NCBI RefSeq assembly: GCF_914767665.1
Contig: NC_059503.1
Location: 25,916,001 to 25,980,000, forward strand
DNA: 64,000 nucleotides
DNA from: Harmonia axyridis
Taxonomy: Eukaryota > Arthropoda > Insecta > Coleoptera > Coccinellidae
Direction: 5' to 3'
A model generated the notes under the pieces. The model did not search any database. It worked only from the letters and a program-made list of their open reading frames with translations, and was not told the origin of the DNA. Positions within the stretch are counted from its first letter, which is position 1. The number at the start of each line of letters is the position of its first letter. Position numbers and translations under genes: made by a program. This document shows, in pieces, positions 44,531 through 56,279 of the stretch.

Positions 44531-46172
44531 AGCCTCTCAATAGCTATTGATCATAAAATGAACCGTCCTGACAACAAAGGGTGCTTTAAACATTATCATC
44601 TATCAAACTGGCCGGAGATAAGGTAATTGTATCAATGCATTGCAACATAACTCACTGTAAGTTTGTTCAGCGTTACAATTATCCTGGTATCGCCAACTTA
44701 TCATCGCCACCCCTTCTCGTAATTTCAGTCAGCTTCAAAAAGAGAAAAAAGGGGAAATAACCACGTAGATGGATGTCAAAGTTGTATGCAAGAGGGTAGT
44801 ACGAAAATGAAACAAGTTCAATGACTGACCTAGAATTCTAATCTGTCAGTGTCTTATATGATCAACGCTAGAATGTATCCAACAGATTTTAAGTTTTTGT
44901 TACCATTAACTGGAGCGAGAATTGCTGAACTACATACTACATTTCGAAAAGCAATTTCCTACGAGAAAATAAAACAGTGCAATAGCCGTATATTATCATA
45001 TATTTGATGATCAAATTGAAAACTGGCCGATAACATCAGTGAAATTGCTTTGTAAGATATTTTGATACGCCACTCAGCAACGGTTTTTTGCAACTATTGA
45101 ACTGATACGCAACGATGATACGATATATAGCAACACATGGCTACCTGCTTGGTGTTCACCTTGCCAATCCTCGATAAGACTCGTGAACATACAAATCTCC
45201 GGTTTTTAACCAGACCGTGCGCGTTCTACCGAGGATTGAGCGAAATTGTTGCGAAATAGCTGCCAGGTCTGGAGGACCTTTCATATTCCAATTAATTGTT
45301 GAAATTCCCCCCAGGCCCGAAAAATCGATGCATACCTCGGCGACATACCTCAGATAGTTGTATCCGATTCCCCTTTTCTCATTACATGTCCCGTTCTAAC
45401 CCCTCGCAAACCCGGCTTACTTGATACATAGTTTAACTCGACACATCGCAACGTTTGTATCTTTTAGTTAATTAGGGAATTTTGTCGCCGAGACGTCATC
45501 GCTTTAAGGCGGAAATTACGACAGGCCGGAAATGAGGTGGTAACCATGTTGCATGGCTTGGAATTGCGGGAATTTACAGGTGTTGGATGATGAGATTTTT
45601 GGCATTCGGAGACGAGACAGGAGATCGGTTCCGCCGTGAACTCGTACCTGCTACATTCCCTAGAACATGACGCGACGCGTAGAATGTACTATGTGGACAT
45701 TAATTGACGTATTTTCGTCTGAAATGAGCTACTAGAATTGTCAAAAGAGACAGTTCTACATCTAGATGTAGAAATACTGGAGTGCCCACTCAGTCTATAA
45801 AAAAGTTTAAGATAGATCTGGCGAATTTTGAAGTGAGATTTTTCAGGATCCAATCACCATTAATATTCATTTACTACTTCAATGATAACGCATTGAAAAC
45901 AGTAAAAATTTCAGATTAAGGAGGAAATATATATCACAAATTGGATTTTATTGCTCATGTACAAATATTAACTCAAAAAGCATTCATAATATTGGGTTTC
46001 ATGAAGAGGAAACTGAATGATTTTAGTATTTAATCCGCCATAGAATTAGTCTATATCTCGAAAGTTAGAAGTAACCTTGAATACTCCACTGTAACTTGGT
46101 CTCCTTACTACCAACTCCATCAAAATAATTTTTAGAGAGATTACAACTGAAATATTTAAAATGGATGTCGCC
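44531..46172. other. No recognised gene; GC-richer 45.1-45.7 kb
   Basis: 45,130-45,690 is an unrepeated, more GC-rich island without recognisable frames. The remainder is AT-rich. Confidence 0.3.
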
Positions 46173-46173
46173 T

Positions 46174-46194
46174 TTATTATTATTATTATTATTA
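46174..46194. repeat. (ATT)7 microsatellite
   Basis: Seven uninterrupted ATT/TTA units just upstream of the large palindrome. Confidence 0.9.
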
Positions 46195-46232
46195 AGATGG
46201 GCATCCCAGCGACTAATTTTAGTTATAATTAT

Positions 46233-47189
46233 ATGTACCGGGTTTTTCACCATATTTTGACCCCCCCTTTAACTTTGTTACTATAAGAGGTACAAAAAAA
46301 TTTTTCCTACAAAAGTTTCATGAAATCGACTAGTGTTTTTCAAAATGATTTCACAAAATGAAATATATACAGAGTGGGCAACATATTGATTGCAACTTCA
46401 TTTTTTCAAATGGAACACCCTGCATATTTTTCTATATTTGTCTAGCTCTTTTTCCCCTGAATTCGAATATATAACATATGTTTGGCTTATCTCTCTTATT
46501 CTGAGTACCACATAGTTTCAAATTTTTAAAACCACCTGTCATGCTCAGTAATCAGTTTCCAAGTGGCAGGCTGCGAGAACTCAAGTTGCTCTTTTTTGAG
46601 TTATCTCGTTGGTAACGATATGACATACGTATTTCATACGTATTTCACTTTAAATTGGAATTGGATGATTTGGATGCAGCTCCATATATTCTCTTCTTGT
46701 AGCTTTCTTATTTTTATTGTTCTTCACATAAATATTTCAAATTTTTCCGCTTCTGTGTATTGCATATTCGATGAATATGAATATTACAAACGTATGTCAT
46801 ATATAGTTGCCAAGGAGATAACTCAAAAAAAGGCATTTTGAATTATCGCAGCCTTCCACTTGGAAACTGTTCACATAGCTTGCCAGGTGGTTCTCAAAAT
46901 TTGAAAATATGTGGTACTCAGAATAAGAGAGATAGACCAAACATATGTTACATATTCGAAATCAGGAAAAAAAGAGCTAGTCAAATATAGAAAAATATAC
47001 AGGCTGTTCCATTTGAAAAAATGAAGTTGCAATCAATATGTTGCCCACTCTGTATATATTTCATTTTGTGAAATCATTTTGAAAAACACTAGTCGATTTC
47101 GTGAAACTTTTGTAAAAAACATTTTTTTGTACATCTTTCAGTAACAAAGTTAAAGGGGGGGTCAAATTATGGTGAAAACCCCGGTACAT
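46233..47189. mobile_element. 957-bp palindromic element, ~405-bp arms
   Basis: The left arm (46233-46640) starts ATGTACCGGGTTTTTCACC. The right arm (46785-47189) ends GGTGAAAACCCCGGTACAT. Inversion is nearly continuous, including the C-run/G-run, CAGAGTGGGCAACATATTGA, 'ATAACATATGTTTGG' and 'TGAGTTATCTC'. A ~140-bp unique loop remains. No transposase. It fits a foldback/long-TIR MITE. Confidence 0.9.
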
Positions 47190-47194
47190 CACTT

Positions 47195-48110
47195 TATCTT
47201 TGAAACCGTTAAAAACTAGAAAAACTAATTTTGATATTATATTTGTTTATGAAATTGTAAACCATTCATTGATTGAATATCTGTTAGGAAGAATAGGCCT
47301 CAACACGAATCATCTATCTCTAAGTTTCCGCGATCTATTCAATATCTCTTTCAATCCAACTAATTATAGTATGAATCCCATTTAGATAGTCATAAGAGGG
47401 GCCAATCGTGATGAAGTCGATTTATTCCACATATCAATATTCCAGCTTGAATATTTCGGACCTTTGTAACAGTATTTGATTAATCCTTTTCACGAACTTG
47501 TTCTTTTGTTTTTTTCTCACTTTCAATGTAAAATGACTCGTCCGAAATTATAAATAACTAAATTATTGGGAAGTATACAATTCCAGTATCGCTTTCCGAT
47601 AGAAAAATTCAAAGAGCAAAGCGGAAGTGTCGACAAGGTATTCTCAGATTCACAGAATACCTTGCCCCAAAGTTAGAAATATAGGAACGATTCATCGCAG
47701 GATTTGGCCGTCCAGGATTCTTTTCGCACGATTGTTTCGTTGACCGAGAGAGAGAGACAGGCTCCATTTGTAGTAACCACCAGTCGTTCCCCCTTCGAAC
47801 CTTCGGGAGATCTCCCGCAGGATCTCCGTCGACGTCAGTGATGGAAATGATCGAAGAAGGCCACTCCCTGGAGATCCCGGCACGATTGCAGAAACGAATT
47901 GGCACGTGGGAATGCGGATCCGTGCATATTCACAAGTTTGGGGATTGATATACATTTTGATCAGATTTCGATAATTCCATTTGGTCAGGAAATCGAAAAT
48001 GATCTTTCATTATCGAAAAACGACATTAGTTTTAAGAACATGAAAAATAACACTTCACTCAATACGTCCAGCGTCTAACAAGTTAAAACATTTTTTTTTC
48101 CAAAAATTCG
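47195..48110. other. No recognised gene; small GC island 47.7-47.95 kb
   Basis: Two overlapping minus-strand frames at 47,609-47,955 (98 and 87 codons) lie in a more GC-rich patch with no recognisable domain or splice context. Confidence 0.35.
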
Positions 48111-48114
48111 ACTT

Positions 48115-48410
48115 AATTCTTCAGCTTTAAGAGCAGTGGATGCTACCCAACGCTCTTCTAATTACTCAATAATCTTTCTGTAGTAATATTCGTCTTTCCT
48201 TTCGAAATAGGCTTCAACATCAGCAATCATTTTATTAGAGACAAATTTCATTACTTGAATCTTACTTTTAAGGCTGAAAGAAGCTAATAATCACTGGGGG
48301 TCAGATTTACAGATAAAACTGAGTTGTCAAACAGTTATAGAAGCGAAATTGACCATGGTTTTCATCGATTTGTGACAACGAGTATTGTCTTGGAGAAAGA
48401 CAATTTCTCT
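48115..48410 (-). pseudogene. Mariner transposase 3' fragment
   Basis: The minus strand reads IVFLQDNTRCHKSMKTM (compare VLFHQDNAPCHKSMKKM in the 39.9-kb mariner). After loss of the middle it gives KFVSNKMIADVEAYFERKDE, then YYRKIIE(stop)LEERWVAS. These are the second catalytic Asp region and the C-terminus of an irritans-like mariner, much more decayed than the 39.8-kb copy and without the third Asp block. It is joined directly to the family-B hairpin element. Confidence 0.75.
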
Positions 48411-48830
48411 AATTCTGTGGTTATTCCGTTCATTCTTCCACATCTTGTAGAACAAAATCGTGCGAGAATATATCAGAAACGCACAGTTTTCATGGTTATA
48501 TTTTATTATTCTATGTTGGTACTCCGAACTTTCCGCCACGGCTTTATCTGTCAATTCATCAATTTGCCTTGAAGAAATCAGTTCAGCCAACCAACATTTT
48601 TCAATGCAAAAATCACTAAAATATATTTATGGGAATATTTCATTAATTTCAATGAAAATGCAATGAATTAGAGAAAATAATGTATAATACTCGTACAGAA
48701 GGCTCATTCTACCACTCGTTCATTCCAAAACTCGCCACTTCGTGGCTCGTTTTTGAATTTTAAACTCGTGGAAGAATATCAATGCCTTCTGCACTTGTAT
48801 TATAAATAACTATTCTGCACTCGGTCGATC
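48397..48830 (-). mobile_element. Family-B hairpin element, copy 2
   Basis: Reverse complement of 14140-14575 at high identity. The hairpin at 48683-48804 has the apex GCCAC-TTC-GTGGC on the plus strand. The shared open frame (MAELIS-RQIDELTDKAV on the minus strand) is kept. The right side also shares 'TTATAAATAACTATTCT' with the sequence before the 14.2-kb copy. Its internal end fuses to mariner sequence. Confidence 0.7.
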
Positions 48831-49089
48831 TATTGACGTGATGTAATATTCGCTGTTGCTTTTGATCCGCGGTGAGCAAGCGCTGCATCCATTTCAAGCA
48901 ACGCTTTTTATAAACAAAATAGTGTATACTTGTATACAATCTTCAGATATTTTCAATTCCACCGCAACTACAAATTACGATCGCTCAAAAACATTTCGAG
49001 AACTTTTTTGAAGTTTTCTGGAACGAATGCCCGATTTGGGCGACCAGAGCGTTCAGCATTGTCGGTGGTTCTTCGAATATCTCGAATTT

Positions 49090-49300
49090 TGTATAGTTCT
49101 GGCTATGCAAGGAATATGAAATTTCGCATCGAGAGTGAAATTGATATTCTACATCTACATGCAGTATTTCAACCAGGTCGGAGCTCTTGACACTGTAATA
49201 TCAGGTTTTTTTATTTAAAATAATCTGCTTGAATTTTTCTATGCTTCTCACTACGTGATCGACACAAAATTTCGCAAAAAGCTTGAAATTTTCAATCAAT
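49090..49300 (+). repeat. One or two copies of the dispersed ~65-bp motif
   Basis: 49226-49300 is a good copy (TCTGCTTGAATTTTTCTATG, then CGTGATCGACACAAAATTTC and 'AAGCTTGAAATTTTC'). 49,095-49,140 is a weaker one. Confidence 0.45.
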
Positions 49301-49379
49301 AAAAACTTCTTTCTTTGAAGAATCTTGGGAAAAATTTCATTTCTACCAGCACTCATTTCCATTTGTAACTTACCTACTA

Positions 49380-49781
49380 GATACTAGAACTGTCAGATTA
49401 AAAACACGCAAACCTTTATGGATTAATACCTTCCTTCAATCTAATGAAAGTGACAAGGAAATTTTGCGTTCGGAATAGAGTTCTTCTAATGCCTTCAACA
49501 AAAGTCTAATCGTTGATCCTCTAGAAATAGTTCAAGGTTTAAATCTGCCTAGGAAAATTTGATGTAATTTAAATGGACTTAGGACTCGTCATGGTCGTTG
49601 TAATAGTATGACCTTCAAATGCCATTTTATTGATAGCTCACTATATGAGTGTGATGCACAAGAAAGCATTGACCACTTGGTGAATTCTTGTGCAATTTAT
49701 AAATTTCATGGTGGTTTCCAAGCTATCCATTCAGTTTCAGATTCTTTTTTAGAATTGGTCGCTAACTTCAAATCAATATAA
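49380..49781 (+). pseudogene. LINE C-terminus with zinc-knuckle-like motif
   Basis: The best part (49575-49781) reads GLRTRHGRCNSMTFKCHFID, then YECDAQESIDHLVNSCAIY and ends LELVANFKSI-stop. The R(L/T)RTGHGRCN...C.C...E...H....C pattern follows RNase H in Jockey/R1-type LINEs. An in-frame TGA at about 49,550 and earlier stops mark it as dead. A natural stop is retained. Confidence 0.75.
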
Positions 49782-49789
49782 TGGAAACT

Positions 49790-50768
49790 AACATTTATAA
49801 CTCCTTTCTGGTTCTTTTCTTTTTTGTTTTCAGATTTAATTATGAAGTTGTCGACCGTTGGTGAAGATAAAGCATGAAGAAGATTTTGTTTGGATGAAGA
49901 GGAAGTCCTTCAATATAAATATGTCAGCTTATTCTGTAGACCAGTCACTGTACCTATTCGGGGAGTAAGAGTTCTTCCTGAGATTTTTATCTGTGCTTTG
50001 GTATCATACTTTTAAATGTATGATGCCCCGTTTACATTTCCTCTGCTAATACTGATATTACATCTAGTGTTGTTTGAAGTTGATAATTTTTTGTATTGCT
50101 CTATCTCAAAAGAATGAAACAATCTGTATATGGGTCCAAATTAATTCCTGAGGACATCCATCAACTCTTGTTGCAGCCTTTACGAATTGTGCTTCAGGAT
50201 GATCGTTAGATCTCGAGAGTCGACGACGAAAACGTTTTTTCTTCAAAGAAAAATAGAGCATAAATTAGAGGGGACCCGTCCGATATTTTTCAATTAACAA
50301 TCTACATGAAACTTAGCAGGATGGCTCCATAAATTCGCATTTGCAAAATTGCAGACGGAGCAGAGGCAGCGAAAAATGACCCGGCGAGGTACAACAACGG
50401 CACGGAACGAAAGAAAAACGACATTAATATCAATTTGGCGGTGTTTTCGGTAATTAAAAAAGAGCCTGTTTGCTGCCGAGAGGTATTAATATCAATTTTT
50501 GGCGATAAAGAGGCGACCAAATCTTGCAAGGGCGATTAGTCCCAAAAATGAGAGTAGGCCACGGTTGAAGCGACCTGGATGGAAATATCCATTTCAAGTT
50601 TAGTATTTTATATCTCTCTGCCGAAAATCAACATTTCGGACGTATACCTACTGTGAAACTTTGAGCTGAAGAATTGAATTGAGTGAATTGCCGAAGACAA
50701 CTCAAATTTATTGTTTCCCCTATTTTAGATTCTCGAAAAATGTATTCCTCAGTTTTTATATATGTATA
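49790..50768. other. No recognised gene
   Basis: 50,300-50,580 is somewhat GC-richer and unique; nothing recognised elsewhere. Confidence 0.35.
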
Positions 50769-50770
50769 GG

Positions 50771-51350
50771 TAGGGATTCACTGGTTGGCTTGAATTCCAA
50801 GCTACTTGGCTTGAGAATGACTTGATTTCAAGTCAAGTCAAGTATTTATTTATCAAGTACTTAATCATATCAAGCTACTTGATTTTTAGCAGTTTTATTG
50901 TGTTGTGTTACATACAAAAAAAATGATGAAATAAGAAGGAACCTTGCAAAATACCCTTTATTTATTAAAATTATTATTCAAAAAAACCGAAAATATCAAT
51001 TCGTTTGAAATAGAAACATAAATTAAATCGCTATAAATCATAAAATTAAAAAAAATTAAAAAATGAAGTTTCTTAATATTGAGAAACCTCCAGTCCTTGT
51101 TCAATTTCATAATTTTCCATTCAGGATTTAAGACACATGGGGCATCCTTTAGATTTGACGCCTAACCTATTGCGGGTTTTTGTAACTGTAAGAGCAGCTA
51201 TGAAAAACTGTCTTTCAACAGAAGCTGAAAATACTGGCGTTGATAAAAAATCCTTGGCCATTTTGGCAAAGTTTGGAAAGATATTTCTGAATCTAACAAA
51301 AGAAATTTGTAACATTTTTAGATTATTGAAAATGAGCTGTTTCCAAACAT
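50771..51350 (-). mobile_element. 3' end of a hAT transposon
   Basis: The outer end, TAGGGATTCACTGGTTGGCT on the plus strand, matches the start of the 80-bp insertion at 21620. Subterminal CTTGA/CAAGT words (TTGGCTTGAATTCCAAGC, AAGTCAAGTCAAG) are repeated, as is usual for hAT ends. The transposase C-terminus follows on the minus strand at 51315-51121. The 5' half and the other TIR are missing. Confidence 0.7.
51121..51315 (-). pseudogene. hAT transposase C-terminal dimerisation domain
   Basis: The 64-codon frame reads FPNFAKMAKDFLSTPVFSAS, then VERQFFIAALTVTKTRNRLG and CLKS-stop. It fits the hATC pattern: (Y/F)P.LA.MA.DYLSIPATS..SER.FS.AG..VT..RNRL. The SERVFS core is altered to VERQFF. Only the C-terminal domain is left. 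Confidence 0.85.
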
Positions 51351-51359
51351 GTTTGGTAC

Positions 51360-53460
51360 TTGTGGTCTAGCAGACAGAATATGAAAGAAATTATTCCTTA
51401 TTTTTATACGTTTTTATATGTTATATGTTTATGTGTTACATTGAAACCAATTGCCGCTGGACAATAAGTATTTTTGATAATATTGTTAATTTAACTAACT
51501 TAAGAATGTTACTCGTTACTTCATGAGCACACACAAAACTATTGTATTTTTGTCCACCCAGTACCAATTGGAATCAACATGTGATACATTTTTGAAATCA
51601 GATCAGCTAGAGTAATCGGAAAATTGAAACAAAATGGGGGTGTTCCATTTAAAAAGAAATGACGGTGACGTCATTATTCGAAAGTAATTCACTCTGTATA
51701 TTCGATTATTATTTTAAAATACGGTAAATTTAAATAAAAAATCGACGTTTATCAGGATTGTTTTTTAAAATGGTCTGTTTAGCTAAAAATGAATTTGTTC
51801 CATACTTTACAGACACAGTGTATACTCGAATAGGTAATGAACTATACAAGCGTCACGCTTTCATTAATATCTGCAGATTTATATTTAAACAAGTTTCTTC
51901 CATGAAAAAGCCGATGGCGTACAGAATTCGGAAATTCCTAGGGGCATGAGAACGCTGAAAAAAATCGCAATCCTGATTCTGATTTTTATTTGGTTTTTCA
52001 GCGTGGTAGACATCCAGTGAAATAGCTACAGTTCGAAACCACCTCAACATTTCGTTATTGGGAAAAAATAAAGCACACACATCTTATTCGCTCAAGAATT
52101 TATTGCAAGATCTTAGTGACGCACACGGGACAAGACAATTCAAAGTCTCATCAAATTAAATGTGTTTAGGTAATATTGCTGTGAATGAAATCATCATTTG
52201 GAAACTCTATCAGAAAAATAATCAAATTGACCTTGACCTATTTTGAAGGATATAAGACGTATAAAAAAAAATCTAACCTCAAAAATCCCAGTAAAAGATG
52301 AACTTTCCCAATGCATTTTCACTTTCTCACTTCTAAACTCAAAGCAAAAGATTACAATTTCTTCCCTCTAACGATTCTAAAGGTTTTTACTGGAAATAAC
52401 AAACTGGAAAGAGAGAGATCATCTCGACTTAAAAGAGAATAGAACTCCGGGAGAAGTCCTTTTTTGAGGGCGAGGAAAAGCGCAGAACTATAAATCGGAT
52501 CACACATCAATCGGTGAAAAGGACTCGATTAAATGAACTCGTTCGATTGCAGAGTACGAGGATTGATCGCGGTCGACTTTGATTACAACATCTGCAAGTG
52601 ACAAAAGGGAACAAATACGCATCGTCTCGGTCACAGCCCACTCCGTCGTTCCCACGGGAAATACGGAATATAACCCTCCTGGAGGGAAAACGGGATGAAA
52701 AAGGGACGATTTTTCCTTATTCCGGCTTCCCTCCGCATGTTTACCAATTTGAGGTTATAGTCGCCCAGATGGTCCTAGTTGTAACTCAATTTTCATATTT
52801 GATTTTCCGCCTTATTGATGGTCCATAACGGCCGGAGACACCTTTGATCTTCATTTCTATCGAGGAGAGTACGCCAACGGCGTCTTTGAGAGAAATGAAT
52901 CTGCATTTATCGGGAAGCTCGGAACACGAGCAGTCTTCGATCAATATGGCAATTTAGTTTTCATCGAAAACGGAACTCAGCATGAGCTGTGTTATGGCGT
53001 GTTTCACTCAGCTTCAAAAGGATCATTCAGAGGGGAGGCTCCAGGTTTGGTTATTGTGGCTGTATTGTTGAATTGTTCAATGGTGGGTTCAAATCTCTAT
53101 GGAAGGTTGAGAATTTGAACATTGTGTGCGTGTCATATATTTTTATTGTCAAAAACTTTTTTCGGAGTGTTTGATTCGATTCATAAATTTTATAAGGTTG
53201 AGAATTCTCTTTCGAAAGATGTTGTAACACGAAATCGTCTAAGTTTGCTACTGGCTGCCAAACCATTTTATCAATATATTTTCAATCCTCTTAGAGGTTC
53301 TGCAATTTACGATGTGTTCTAAGTAAGTAATACATATACATGTCAAAAAGTGAAAAATAAAGATCAAAAATACAACGGTTTCAAAAAATAGTCAAATAGA
53401 TAATATAAAATGACAAACAAAAACATAAACAAACCAAAACTGACGTTCATGCTGACGGAT
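51360..53460. other. No recognised gene; GC-richer 52.4-53.0 kb
   Basis: 'ACTCTGTATATTCG' near 51,691 suggests an eroded TACAG-type repeat end. 52,400-53,000 is unique and less AT-rich, with frames 52598-52828 and 52989-53174 of no known family. Confidence 0.3.
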
Positions 53461-53531
53461 TCTTCTTCTTCCAATCAAGGTTGACTCAGGTGTTGAATTT
53501 CCCTACGATGCAGTGACGTCCTCGAGTAGCA

Positions 53532-53753
53532 TCAATATAAAATTTTATATGTGTCTTTAAAATTGTTTGTTAACATAGCATTTAGTGTCCTGTATTCTGT
53601 GTTCTTGATATGTTTAAAAATTTCCACCTCCTCTAGAATTTCTTGTTTGTAGCCAAATTCGCAGTGATGAATTAGTTTAGTGTTGTCTTTCATATCAAAC
53701 TTATATTTTGATTGAATTGATTGATGGACCGAATCACGAATCACAGTCAACAA
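53532..53753 (-). pseudogene. Possible Penelope-like element C-terminal relic
   Basis: The frame reads SKYKFDMKDNTKLIHHCEFG, then ILEEVEIFKHIKNTEYRTLN and a stop. The pattern (hydrophobic FD.....LIH..., then LE..EI.KH.KN....LN) resembles the end of the GIY-YIG-type domain of Penelope-like retroelements. The key GIY-YIG residues are not in this fragment, so the assignment is tentative. It lies next to the LINE at 53.77 kb, possibly nested. Confidence 0.35.
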
Positions 53754-53764
53754 TATGGTCTTAA

Positions 53765-54416
53765 TATCAATGTGCAGAAGACCAGATTATAATGAGCAAA
53801 GCTAATATAACAGGAGCTCACTTGTACTTGAACAGAACTCGAATACAACGAGTGAAGCAGTAGAACTATCTTGGTACTGTAATAAATGAGCAAAGGAGTA
53901 CGCACAAGAAATAAAAAATCGGATAGGAAAAGCTAGGTCGGCTTTCAACAGAATGAGTGCCATCTTCAAGAACCGCAACTTATCCCTGGAAACAAAGGTA
54001 AGACAACTAGATGCTATGTCTTCTCCGTATTACTGGACACTAACAGAAGTCATCACGAAAAAACTAGAAGCTTTCGAAATGTTGCTATACAGAAGAATGC
54101 TCAAGATACCTTGGACAGCTCACATAACAAATAAAGAAGTGTTAAAGAGAATGAGAAAAGACCTGGAAATCATTTATACAGTTAAGAGAGGAAAGCTTGA
54201 ATACCTGGGGCATATTATGAGAAATAATACTGCAGAATATAATTCAAGGGAAAGTAATGGGTAAGAGGGGACCCGGAAGAAGAAGAATATCATGGCTGCG
54301 GAACCTGAGTACCTGGTTTGGGAAAAGCTCAGCAGAACTGTTTCGAGCTGCTACCAACAAAATAATGATTACCAACATTCGAAGCGGATGGGTACTTGAA
54401 GAAGAAAAAGAAGGTT
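53765..54416 (+). pseudogene. LINE ORF C-terminus (endonuclease-RT type), best copy
   Basis: Reads NYLGTVINEQ-like degraded sequence, then KNRIGKARSAFNRMSAIFKN, KKLEAFEMLLYRRMLKIPWT and KRGKLEYLGHIMRNNTAEYN. After a one-base shift it reads KRGPGRRRISWLRNLSTWFG and IMITNIRSGW. The tail is GAAGAAGAAAAAGAAGG. Three copies of this family (3.6, 39.2 and 53.8 kb) all retain only the 3' end. The long open frame (103 codons) shows it is the least decayed. Confidence 0.85.
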
Positions 54417-54419
54417 TAT

Positions 54420-55400
54420 CTGTTCGATAGTTAATATGTTTGGACCGACTGATACCACAGAATACCAACTCTCATCGCGACAAAACAAAAGATCGATCTG
54501 TTCGGAAAACGGCTCAAAAAAAAAGTCAAAAAGTATGACGCAGATTTCCGTTGATATCAGCGACAAAACTTGTTCTTTTGACATTCAGAAATCCCCTTCG
54601 TTTATACCGTGCGAAGTGCAAGAGCCTCGAGCAATCGCGGTTAAGCCAAAGCAACCGCATCCTCCCCATAACAAAAGCTCAAAGTGCACGAAGCAAGGAC
54701 TCTCTTCCGCGCAATTGATGAAAAATAATTCGATATCGGCTAGGAGAGCTTAAGGCAGGAATTTATACATGTGTACATAAAACCTCCGGGCTCTTTCGGG
54801 ATCCACTCGAAACGTAATATAGAAAATGCCAGTTTATGCGCCCGTTTATTGGAAATCTCGATCCCTCAGATGTGTTTCCGCCTTTCCCAGGCTGCCTTCT
54901 TCACACGGTCACGTATTTCCACGGTCGTACGCGAATTTATCCACTTATCTTTGGTTTTATTGACGACCTACCGCAGTTGGCCGGAGAGTCAATACAAGAA
55001 ATCCGCCCGGTTTGTCTTCGAATTCTCTTCATTTCCTTCCGTATCCCTCTGGATATCCGAAACGGCCGTTTTTCGTATCCACCCCTTGCAATACGCAACC
55101 TCTAAAGGGGCTCACACACGTCCAACATGGTTGTAAACCTCTGGTGGAAGTCTCTTCCTGTACACAAGGAGATAATTCCAATTCGCCAGTTTATTGCTTC
55201 CGAGCAGTGATGCCATTAGACTAATATCATAACATTTGAGGCTGTTTTTTATTGAAAACATCCGAGGTCATTCACATATCTTCAGAAATATCTGGTAGAA
55301 ATTCGATCTAAAGGGTTTTATTCAAGTTCCATGGGAAGTTACGATGGTTGTTGCCTATGGTTTGACAGTTGAAAAGGTCTAACTATATTGACATTTCTAC
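54420..55400. other. GC-richer island with two longer open frames
   Basis: 54436-54753 (105 codons, Lys/Ser-rich) and 54771-55136 (121 codons) are open on the plus strand, with overlapping frames. No family, signal peptide or splice pattern was recognised. It could include an exon of an unknown gene, but evidence is lacking. Confidence 0.3.
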
Positions 55401-55404
55401 TCAG

Positions 55405-56275
55405 TAAGGTTTAGGCAGAAAACGCTTACAAATTGTGGAAATTTACTTCGAACAAAATTAATTTGTTAGCGAAGTTCATTGAGGACTTCGTCCATTTCAC
55501 TGTCAAAATAATCAGCCTAGTGAGCAACAAATTCGTGCAGTTATCGATCGTTTTCACACTAGTATTGCTCTTTTCGATTCAAAACCATGAACAAGACAAA
55601 GAAATATGCGTCCCGAAGAGAATATTGAGGATATATAGCGAATTGTTGAAGAAGACGCCCAAATGTCTATACGTCGCCGTTCCCAATTGGTTGGCCTTTG
55701 TCCTCCGACTACGTGGAAAATTTTACCGAAGGATCTTGTCTTACGTGCCTTACATAGCATTTTAACTGATTGGGATAATTTGAAACTTGGCGAAGATGAG
55801 CAGTTTTGTCGAAGGATTATGTTTAGTGATGAAGCTCATTTTTGGTTGAATGGCTTCTCAATAAGCAGAATTGACGTATATAGAGCGAAGACAATCCTCA
55901 AACCATCGAAAAATCACCATCACATCCATAAAAAAAAAACTATTTGGTGCGGTTTACACGCTGGTGGCTGGAGTTGCGGTTACGGTGAATGGCGAGCATT
56001 ATCGAGCCATGCCGACAGATTTGGTTCCAACAAGACGGAACAACTTGCCAAACAGCGCGCTCAACCATCAATTTATAACAAAATCAATTTGGTGACAATT
56101 GTATTGACAGAAGTGGTCCTGTTAACAACTCTTGAAGCATTAGACGCCAATATTCAAGGCACCATTGACGTCAAACAGCCAAAATCATTGAAAAAAGTAG
56201 TGAGAAATTGGACTATGTAACTCGTTGCCTTGGCGGACGTATGCCAGAAATCATATTTAAAAATGAATGCCATTA
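55405..56275 (+). pseudogene. MLE/IS630-type transposase relic with N-terminus
   Basis: In shifting frames it reads SEQQIRAVIDRF (paired-type HTH region), RRRSQLVGLCPPTTWKILPK (second HTH), RRIMFSDEAHFWLNGF (first catalytic Asp in DEAHF), KKTIWCGLHAGG and AVTVNGEHYRAM. After a gap it reads VVRNWTM and GGRMPEIIFKN at the C-terminus. This is a common insect mariner-like transposase. The second and third catalytic blocks (QQDGATCH and DLTPLDFFLWG types) are absent, so an internal stretch of perhaps 250-300 bp was deleted. A different lineage from the mariner at 39.8 kb and the relics at 29.3 and 31.5 kb. Confidence 0.8.
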
Positions 56276-56279
56276 AATT

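Noticed and set aside
54436..55136. Two plus-strand open frames of 105 and 121 codons as possible host exons
   Set aside because: They lie in GC-richer DNA where stops are rarer, have overlapping alternative frames, and show no domain, signal peptide or clear splice context. Kept only as part of a GC island.
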